Source of the DNA: Castanea sativa | Lineage: Eukaryota; Streptophyta; Magnoliopsida; Fagales; Fagaceae | Direction: 5' to 3' | Length of the DNA stretch: 64,000 nt | NCBI RefSeq assembly: GCF_040712315.1 | Contig: NC_134015.1 | Span: 16,989,614-17,053,613, forward strand | Shown here: positions 13,001 through 24,100 of the stretch, piece by piece | How the letters are laid out: every line of letters begins with the position of its first letter | Position numbering within the stretch: position 1 is the stretch's first letter | The notes under the pieces: model-generated | Seen by the model: only the letters and a program-made list of their open reading frames with translations | The model's database searches: none | Told to the model about the DNA's origin: nothing | Made by a program: the position numbers and the translations under genes

Positions 13001-14238
13001 GAATATGTACATCTCTTTGTGAATGGAGGGATATAACCCCAATTAGATCTTGATGCTTGTGATAGCCTTTTCTTTTAAATTTGATGGTAGATGTCAAATT
13101 AAGTATTTAAAAAAAAAATATAATTTAATGCTATATTTCTTATCCGCTATTGCATAAGGATTTTTTTTTTTTTTTTTGTTGATGATTTCAACAAAAACTA
13201 GTATAACAATATTACTCTTTCAATTTAAAATTATAACTTTTTATTTTTAATTAATTATATTTTTAAAAAAAATAAAAACATAAAAGAATACACCTATAAA
13301 AAAAAGGAATGAAATTTTAACACAAAAACATATCACAAATTCACTCAAAAGTCATGATAATTTGTAATGGATAATATAGTAAATTATAATAATACACACA
13401 GCACACTCCTATCAAATCTCGAGTTTTGATGGAATGAAATGTAAAATTAAAGAACCTTAAATATTTTGACCTATTCATCAATGGCACTTTCTAATTTTAG
13501 TTCACTCGTAACAACATGATTCTCCCTGTCTCTACTCTTTTCAGATTTTTTGCACAAGATGTTGGACAAATTTCCAACGGCAATTGTAGAAGCCGATGAC
13601 TATGGCTGGATTCCTCTTCATTATGCTGCATATTTAGGCAATGTAAAAGTTGTAGAACTATTTTTGAAAAAAAAGAGTTCCCTTGCTTACATAATGGACA
13701 AAGAGGGCATGTCTGCTCTTCACATTTCAGCTAAGAAAGGACATGTGGGTGTAATGAGAACTCTCATTAGAAATTGTCCAGAAACTTGTGAATTGTTGGA
13801 CAACAAAGGTAGGACAGCTCTTCATGTTGCCGTGGAAACTGGAAACAAAAATGCAGTGGAAATATTGCTCAAGGAATTAGCTTTTCAGGATCTCATAAAT
13901 GAGCAAGATGAAGAAGGAAACACGCCTTTGCATCTAGCTGCAATCAATGGGCGTTATACAATACTGTTGATGCTAGCAGATGACAGGAGAGTTGACAAGT
14001 GGGCTATGAACGAGGAGGGGATGAACACTGCTGACATTATTCAGTTAGATAATCGGCTTTTAAGCTGTGAAAAGGTAAGTCTCGTGAAACTTTGTATATA
14101 TTGATGAAAAATTATTTTAGTTTTACCAAAGAAAAACTTCTGTAGGAAAACGCCAGTCTTCTAGAATTTTTAGAAAAAATTACGGATTCCGTTCTCTTTG
14201 TTGTGATATGAAAAGTAATTAGTTTAGAGCATTAAGAA

Positions 14239-14279
<41 letters not shown>

Positions 14280-14747
14280 CTATTCAGCGAAAAAAAAAAA
14301 AAAACTCATCTAATTCTGTTAACTATACCCTGTTTCATTAAAATGCTTTTTCTTCCAAATCATTTGCTTCTTATGAGAGCCACCAATCCTTCTCCCCCAT
14401 GAAGATTTACATGTAGTGGGTGCCATTGACACAACACCAGACCACAAACTAACTAGAACCACAGAACTATTTAACAGTAGCACCACACACAAATCAAAAC
14501 CACCAATGAACAATAATAGAGGATGCAAAACCGACCCACCAAATCCAAGAATATCCACAAATCTCACAGAGAAATCAGATAGTGATTGAGAAACTCACTC
14601 ATAATCAGGAAAATCTTAAGAAATCGGTAACCAATGAAAAAATATCCCCCAAGAATCCAAGAGGACTTAAGAGAAAAAACCCTTAAAATCCTAGGCCTAT
14701 GATGTGGCTAGGACTGGTGCCTGGACGTGCTTCAACACACGCCAATT

Positions 14748-14843
<96 letters not shown>

Positions 14844-15100
14844 ACATGCAGCCAGGGATGGCATTTCTGCCTGATCCGTGGGTACCCGATTCGATAAAGA
14901 ATAGGTTCGGGTTTGGATTAAAAAAAAAAAAAAAAAAAACCCAAACAGGGTTTGGGTCAGGTCTGGATTTTTACAAAAACCCGGCCCGAACTCGGACCCG
15001 ACCTAACTCGGTTACATAAGAATTTACTTAAATACACTTATATATATATAGTTATAAACCAACCCTAACCTAACTCATTTCATTTTCCTCTCACTTAGCC

Positions 15101-15152
<52 letters not shown>

Positions 15153-18100
15153 TTTGTCAACCTCATGGCCTCATTCAACCTCACGACGTCGGCTCTGTTC
15201 ATTCAGCCTCACGGCCATGATTTTTCTTTTTTCTTTTTTGGTTCATTTTGTCTCTCATTGTTTTTTTTCTTTGTTTGTGTTTGTGTTTTTTATTTTGAAA
15301 AGGAAAATCATAAATCTGAAATTTTTGTGTTTGTGAATTCTGTGTTTGTGTTTGTGTTAGGGTTTCTGTGTTTGTGTTTGTGATTTTGAAAGGGAGAATC
15401 TAAAATTTTTGTTTTTGTGAAATTTGTGTTTGTGTTTGTGTTAAGATTTGTGTTTGTGATTGTAATTTTGGAAGGAAAAATATGAAAATTTTGTGTTTGT
15501 GAAATCTGTGTTTATGTTTGTGTTAGGATTCGTATTTTTGTTTGTGATTTTGAAAGAGAAAATATGAAATTTTTGTGTTTATGAAATATGTGTTTGTATT
15601 TGTGTTAGGATTTGTGTTTGTGATTTTGAAAGGGAAATTCATAGATCTGAAACTTGTGTTTTTGATATCTGTGTTTGTGTTGTGATTTAGGGCTGGGCAT
15701 GATGAGACAGGGCCCGTGGAGCCCGCGGGGCGGGTTTGGGGTTGGAAAAAAAAACCCGTTCATTAAACGGGGTGAGTTTTGGTAATGGGTTCAGGCTCGC
15801 GGGTCGGGTTCGGGCATAAAGAAACCCAGCCCGAACCCAACTCGTTGCCATTCCTACATGCAGCAAATACCAATCGTAATTTTTTAAGAAGAAGAATGAA
15901 AAACTAAGCTCATTTCTTTCTCTATCAAACACAACCCTTCTTCTGCCACAACCACAACCCCAATGAAAGGAAGAAACGTTTTTTATTTTTTAACTTAAGA
16001 GGAAGAATCAAAAAATGAAAACCCTTTTTTTCTCCTTTTATTTTTGAGTTAATCATCAAAAGAAGTTTATACGTTCATCATAATTTTATGAATTTACAAT
16101 TAATTTAAGTTACCAATATATAATTTATGACTAACAAGATTGTAACATTATTTAACTCGGTAACACCAAAGAGTGTGGCCTAGTGATAGGAGCCTTAGTT
16201 CCATCATGTTTGTGAGTCCAAGCATGTTGTGGTTCAAGTGGTGGCACCTACATTCCCTTGCTTGTCCAGTTTGGGGGTGAGGTATCCCGATAGCCTTGTG
16301 ATGGCTTGGGTTGTACCCATTGACTTGTTACAACAACTTGTAGGGTGTGGGGATAGTGAATTTACACCTGAGATCCCATTTTTTGGCCTTAAAAAAGTAT
16401 ATTATTTAACTCGGTGTGAAGTACACTAGATAATTTCTCAAAATCATATATTTGAAAAAGAGAATATTATTTATAAATTTATGAACATTTTAATTTTTAA
16501 ATGCAGGGGCCATATGTATATACACTTCATTTTTTTTTTTATAAACAGAATAGTTCATACATATATTTTCAATTTTTGATTAAATTTTTTTGGGAGCCAT
16601 TGCCCCAATGTGGCTCTGTCATGGAGGAAATAATACCACATTCCGGGGTGGAGCTACATGTATGAGTAGGGGCCCAAAATTTTAAAAATATTTTAATACT
16701 ATATATAAATATTTAACATCTTAATTATTCGCCTACAAAAATGGGACTTGGCTTCTCCCAAATATTTGAGCTAGTTCAATGATACTTTTAAAAAAATTGT
16801 CCAATTGATCTAGTGTTATAGAGAATTTTTTTTCCTTACATTAATTTTTTATTGTAAAATGTGTTCTTGTGTCTGTTAAAGTTTTAAATCATTCATTTCT
16901 TTTAATACTTTATTAGTTCAATTGAAAATATTTTACTCACTTAGGTTGGTAATTGGTAACTTATATTAAAAATGAAAACTTTAAGAATTCACTATAGAGG
17001 CGGATTGTATAGATGTTTATGTTTGTGCACGTTTATAGAAGTTTGTATAAGCTAATAAATAATATGTTTGTGTTTGAACTCTCAAAGTATTGAATAAATG
17101 CTCAAACAAAAACTTGTAGGATGTATTAATGTCAAAGTGGAATAGAGACAACATTCTACTGAGTTTGGAACGAGTTGTTAGACAAACTACAAAAGTGCAG
17201 ACACGTGAGACAGAAGGGCTTGAAGAATTTCATGAAACACAGGGGATGGTGCGTGCAGAGGATAGAGCAAAAATGTGTGGTGCCAATAATGTGAAAGACA
17301 ATCCTGGAAAAGGCAACCACTACAAGAAATTTGGTCTTTAGCGACGGCATATAGTCGTCGCTAATGCTTTAAATATCGTCGCTATTTATATTGGCGACGA
17401 AAAATGTCGTCGCTAATTTTCGTTAAACAAAAGTGGTAACAAAAAAGTTTTTTAGTGACGATATTAATGCCGTCGCAAATATAATACTATTAACGACGAC
17501 AAAGTCGTCGCTAATAGTGACAATTGTTGTCATAAATAACTCGAGACCCTAAGACGAAATGTCGTCGCTACTAGCTCATTAGTAGTGACAAATTTTTTTA
17601 TTGTCGCTATTAAATTATTATTAACGACGACATTTTTGTTGTCGCTAATATGTCATTACTAGCGATGACGCTTGCTGTCGTCACAGATAATGATATATAA
17701 GTGACCACAAACATGTCATCACTAAAAATCGCATATTAGCGATGATATTGTTTGTCGTCACTAATGATATGATAAAATATTAGTGATGACAATGTCGTCG
17801 CTAATACTATTTTACATTTTTTTTCTTTAAAATTTACATTTTGAAATTTACATGGGTACCTAATGAGAAATAATTATAAACCATAAACCACAATTCCACA
17901 CATCACAAATTTTCAATCACAAATACTCATTTAAGCTTAACAATATTGGCTCAATCAGTAACTACTAATAAGGAAAAACAATACCCAAGTTCAATATCAT
18001 ATACATAATTCAAATTCAAATCTACCATCTCAAATACTAATCAAATAATAACAAATTCTTCAAGAAGATATACAACCAAACTTGCAATGAAATGTATCTC

Positions 18101-21100
18101 CCCTCAACATCATTAGTAGCCCAAGGCATGCGACATTTTAACCTGAAATAAAAAGAATAAACCAATGTAAAGGTCAACTAAAGTAGATGACAAAAATGCA
18201 TACAAAATAGTTTTAACATCCAAATAAAATTTTTAACATTTTTATTTTTCAAAAATACCATAGCTGAGAAGATATGAAAACTTTATGTATTTAACAAAAC
18301 TTAACTTGATTCAAAACTTAACTTAATCTTCATTCCAAAGATCTCCAATAGATTCATCATTACTAGATAAATCTTTTTCCTGATTTTAAGCTTAAAACAT
18401 CATCATCACTATATATTTCTTCTTCATGGTTGGAATTTGTATCCCATTCCTCCTTAGACAAGTCATCATTGATGAACATACTTTCATCAAGTTGTAAATA
18501 TATATCATCAACAACTATTAAGGCCCCCAAATTTATTGTTGTCACATCATCTCTATGCAACAAAGTTGAGTCTTCATCATTTTCTTGTTGAATTGTTGCA
18601 TTAACCCTAATACATTCACTTTCACCTGATATACCTCATCACTATTATCTTCTTCATTTTCTTTATGCATCCAACTTTATTTTATCCATTTTCATGTCCC
18701 TATCATAATTTCAACAAACCCTTTTTTACTTGAGATGAAGTGGGTCGATGAGTTAAACAAGTTCTCTAACAATTGAATTTAGTAAGTTATATTTTTCATC
18801 ATTCAAGTATTATCAACAAGAAAGTTTACAGACATTAATTTTTCATGTTGTAACAATTAAAACAACTAACAAGATTATTAAAAAGATAAATGATAATTCA
18901 TAGATGTAATAGAAGTGAACTACTTACCAAGTATAACCCAACTTTCCTCAAAAGGTTGCTACTTCTTGTAAACTAGCCCGCTTAATAGGAATACCAGCAA
19001 TAGCTTTGAGTTGAATACAAATCCAAGCATCAAATGAAAAAGTGGGACAAAATAAAGGATAGAGAACTCTATGCTTGCTCCAAGAACCCAACAGTGAGTT
19101 AAAAATATAACATTTTTTAAAAGAAAAATTAAAATAATAAATGATCAAATGACTAAGCAATGAGAAGTGAAAATGAATGAAAAAGTTTGGAAATTTTGGA
19201 CCACAAGATTTTCAATTCAAACATACCCGTTATTTTAAAAAAAAAATACAAGGTAAATAAGCCAATGCCAAGCATCATAAGAGCTCTTATAATAACTACT
19301 AAGTATCCCAACCCCAGCACATAAGTGGATTTCAAACAAATTAAAATAAAATTATATACTAGTTACTATACAATGCTCTAGTTAATTAATTTATTTGTGA
19401 CTTTTGATTATATGTTACACATCTAGGAACAAAGTTGTAGCACCATAAAAATGACTTCTTTATAGAATTAATACACGTAATAACAAAGTTTTAGCACCAT
19501 GAAAATGATTTCTTTAATAAAATTAATTTTGAGAGAAACATGATCATACCAAATTGAGATAGTCAAGATGAAGGTTAACGGCAAGAATGAGATTTAGCTA
19601 TAGCTGAAAAATGTTGCAAATGTCAATGCTAAGCTCTTATAATGTATAAATTTTGAGCTAATGATCCCCAGCAATATCAGTATGTTACTATTTTAGATCC
19701 TCATGTAAGTGTGAATTAATTAGGGGAATCAATATAAAAAGAGGATGTATCCAATTACATGGGTCCAGCCCACACCTTATCAAAGCTCTAAATGAGCTTG
19801 TCTCGCAAGCTTGTAGAAAAGTCAGCCTTCACTAAATGAGACATGACTTGAGGCGTGTGGGACACGTTGGTTTTTCGCTGAAGCAAACAAAGGCCACTCG
19901 GCTAGAGTGTGAGAAGAAACACTGAGAGAGAGCTGAAGTATTGTGAGTTCCACAGAGCAAGCAGGAAACACAAAGAGATATTCAACCATTTAAGGTGTAG
20001 TTCAAAGAAAGAAATAGAGATATATACAGTGAGAGTGTGAGAGAGTGAAAAAGAAAAATGTGACATTTTTCTTTGCTCAAGTTATACACACAAGGAAGAT
20101 AAATTGGTAAAGTTCTCTTGGAGTTTTTGAGTGCTACAACCAGGGAGAGTTGGAGTATTAAGAGGAAGATTTGACTACTGATTTTGTGGTGAGATTGTAT
20201 TTAGTCCTTGAGATTTATTTGTTGCATATCTAATTTATTGTGGACTCAAGCTTAGCACAAACTTGAGAGTTGTAATTTTTATTTTACAATGGATATTTTT
20301 TAGAGTTGTCCCGTGATTTTTTCCTCTGCACTTGAGGATATTTCACGTAAAATTTGGTATTCTTTTGTGTATGTGTTTATGTAGTGCTTATTGAAATTTT
20401 TTTTTTGTTTCAGTAATATTACTATTGCTTGGTAGTCACTCATTTTAATTCACACATAGACATTGAGGGGATTTAGAAATTTTCCCCAACATTTACATTA
20501 AGGGTTTTAGACAGTACAAAGGCAGAACCTTTAGTCAAAAAATTGTGCATTTTTTATAAATAGTTATCAAATTCTAGAGTTTCTTGAAATTTCCACACAG
20601 TAATGAATACAAACACATTTTAAAGGACCCTGTCAAACAAATTTTTTTTTTTGGGCGCAATTGTCAAATATATAAGCAATTTTTTTTTTTTTCAGAGTCA
20701 ATGAAATATATAAGCAGAAGGATTGTCTGGGTTTAGGTTGGAATGAAATGGTACCATAAGCATTAATTACCCAAAAAAAAAAAAAACCATCAGCAATTAA
20801 GGCATGTAGTACGGTAGCTAAATCCCAACTCCATCTTTGATTTATTATATTATATATTTATTAATTTAATTACAAAAACAAAACAAAAAAAAGAAAAGTC
20901 ATACCTAGGTCCCACTGATTGGAGCAAACTTTAATATCAAATCTGTAAAAAAAATTGAAAAGCGAACCAACTCTACTAACATTAATACGAACAAGAAGAA
21001 AACGAAAAAAAAAAATCGAAAACACAAATGAGAGAAGAGAGAAAGAGACAATACCTGGAAAGCGGCTAAGAGATGGTCAAAGGCAGTGGATCTACAGGTT

Positions 21101-24100
21101 CTGCAAGTGTTAAAGAGATGGTCGGCGGCAGTAGGCCTATAGGTTCAACGGGTGTGTGAGAGGGATGGAGAGAGATGATAAGCGATAAGTGGTAATTGGG
21201 TACTGACTGAGAAAGAGTGGGAGATCATGGCTCATGGGACTTTAATCAGTTATTTATTTTTTATTTTTTTTATTTACATTTCATGAGTTATTGTGACAAA
21301 AAAACTATATCTATTGTGAGAGACTTTGGTTGCCTTTGTTAAAACACAATATTGTGACAACTATTGTGTTTCTTCACAATATAGTTTAATATTTTACTAA
21401 TAAAGTTTTTGGTGGGATATAATAATTTATAAATTGACAAAATTGTCTAAACTAATAAATTTTATTTTACTCATGAGAATAATTTAAAATTTAAAAAACC
21501 AAGAAACTTCTAAAATACTCCAAAACCACTCAAATGAAAAAAATAATAATAATATCTTTGGAACAACCAAAATGACTAAAATGTACTTCAAATGTCCAAA
21601 ATACCCCTAAAACCTTCAAAATGACCACAATACCCCCAATTTATTTTTAAATAACCAAAAAAACCCAAAATCACTAAAATGACCAAAATACCCTCAAAAC
21701 TTCTAAAATGACCAAAATAACCGTGAAAATATAAAATGACCAAAATACCCCTAAACTTCTAAAATGACCAAAATACTCCTGAAACATAAAAAATAATCAA
21801 AATACCTCCGAAACCTCTAAAATAAGCAAAAATACAATGAAACTTCTAAACTACTCCAAAACTACTAAAATGACTAAAATACCCTCAGAACCACAAAAAA
21901 TGACTAAAATGTATTGTGAATGCAAAAAATACTCCTAAAACCTCCAAAATGACCAAAATACTCTGGAAACAACTAGAATGACCAAAATGCACACAAAACT
22001 ACTAGAATACCCCTAAACCTAAAAATTTACTAAAATAATCTTGAAACCTCTAAAATGACCAAAATACCCTAAAACCTCTAAAATGACAAAAATGCCCCTA
22101 AAACCTCTAAAATGAAAATTTTGGCCTTTTAAGAGTTTAAGGAGTATTTTGGCATTCTAGAAACTTTAGTAAGTTTTGGTCATTTTAGTAAATTTTGGTC
22201 ATTTTAGATATTTCAGGGGTATTTGGGTCATTTTAAAGGTTTTGAGGTATTTTGGTCATTTTAAAGATTTCGAGAGTTTTTTTTTTTTTTTTTGGGTCAG
22301 TTTAGAGGTTTTAGGGTATTATTAGTTATTTTAGAGATTTCGCGGGTATTTTTAATCACTTTAGAGATATTGAGAGTATTTTGGTCATTTTAGAGGTTTG
22401 GGGGGTTTTGGGTCATTTAGATGTTTCGAGAGTACTTTGGTCATTCTAGTTGTTTTGGGAGTATTTTGATCATTTTAGAATATACTTACATAGCCTTGGG
22501 GGCATATGTCTCATGATATCTTACATGCATCAAGAATAAGACGTGTTTAGATTGATGGTTTTGATTTTAGAGGAAAAAACAAAAATAACTTTAGTTTGAA
22601 AACCATTTGAAGAACCCACAATTAGTAAGGGTTAATGTCAAGATAAATTGGAAATCTCATGTTTGATCCAAGGGAGCACCAACTAGTATCTTCCCTTTAA
22701 AAATGAATTTTTGAAAATTAGTATATTTTATGGAAAATATAATTTTAAAGGTAGTGTTATGAACTAATACTTTTGTCACTCCAATATGTGATTCAAGAGA
22801 AAACATAATTGTAAATGAAGTAATTTGGGGAACATAATTTCAATCGGATGGTTAAATTATGAGAACAAGGATAACTGAATCTTCATGGGGCCACATGGCA
22901 TGTGATCGTCATGCTCCAATTCATATTCAAATCTTGATCATTGGATTTCAAGAGTATGGTGACATATTGGTGTTGGCGAAATTTGAGACCAATTGGATGG
23001 TCAGATTGAAAGAGAGCCATACAAGTATGCAACACATGTCCATCATGCGCCATAATTAGATCTAACATCTAATCGTTGGATTTGAAGAGTGTATTGAAAG
23101 GTTAATTCAAGTAAATAATGATCACAATCGAACGGTTGGATTTAGAGAAAGGTACGGTCAAAGTTTAGTTAAAGTTAGTCAAACGCAATCAAATCCAATC
23201 AAACTTAATAGATGGTCCCTGATATCGTTGGAGATTTTGAGGGTATTTCGGTCATTTTAGAGGTTTGGAGATATTTGGGTCATTTTAGATGTTTCAAGAG
23301 TATTTTGGTCATTTTAGTTGTTTTGGGAGTATTTTGATTATTTTAAAATATACTTACCTAGCCTTGGGGGCATATGTCTCATGATATCTTACAAGCATCA
23401 AGAATAAGACACGTGTTTAGATATTGATGGTTTTGATTTTAGAGGAAAAACCCAAAATAACTTTATTTTGAAAACCCCACAATTAGTAAGGGTTAATGTC
23501 AAGATAAACTGAAAATCTCATGTTTGATCCTAGGGGAGCACCTACTAGTATCTTCCCTTTAAAAATGAATTTTTGAAAATTAGTATTTTTTATGGAAAAT
23601 ATAATTTTAAAGGTAGTACTTTGGACTAATACTTCTGTCACTTCCATATGTGATTCAAGGGAAAACATAACTTTAAAGGAAGTAATTGGAGAACATAATT
23701 TTTAATCGGATGGTCAAATTATGAGAACAAGGATAACCGAATCTTCATGGGGCCATATGGCATGTGACCATCATGCTCCAATTCATATTCAAATCTTGAT
23801 CATTGTATTTCAAGATTATGGTGACATATTGGAGTTGTCGAAATTTTAGAACAATTGGATTGTCAGAATTGAGAGAACAGAAGCCATACAGGTACGCAAC
23901 ACATGTCTGTCATGCGCTATTATTAGATTTGGAATCGACCGTTGGATTTGAAGAGTGTCATGAAAGATTAATTCTGGTAAATTATGGTCACAATCAAACG
24001 GTTGGATTTAGAGAAATGTGTGGTCAAAGTTTAGAACAAGGTCAAACTTGGTCAAACTTAATCGATGATCCCGAGACCGTTGGATTTGGTGAAACTAGGT

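Larger units (their letters stand above)
14853..15856. mobile_element. hAT-type non-autonomous transposon, 8-bp TSD CATGCAGC
   Basis: Termini CAGGGATGGCA at the left and TGCCATTCCTA at the right form imperfect inverted repeats. CATGCAGC flanks both ends (14845-14852, 15857-15864). The 1004-bp body has GGGTTCGGG/CCCGAACCC-rich subterminal parts, a (CT)n tract (15105-15149) and a GTTTGTGTTT array, but no transposase. The homologous site near 26825 has a single CATGCAGC, that is, an empty site. Confidence 0.88.

Noticed and set aside
14699..15019. ORF with long (RE)n stretch
   Set aside because: Translation of the (GA)n microsatellite running into the hAT element; not a protein.
16190..16260. 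tRNA gene
   Set aside because: A- and B-box-like motifs belong to a SINE with a long target duplication; no acceptor stem pairing.
21480..22480. CRISPR-like array
   Set aside because: Repeat units vary in length and sequence with no unique spacers, and the genome is eukaryotic; it is a minisatellite.
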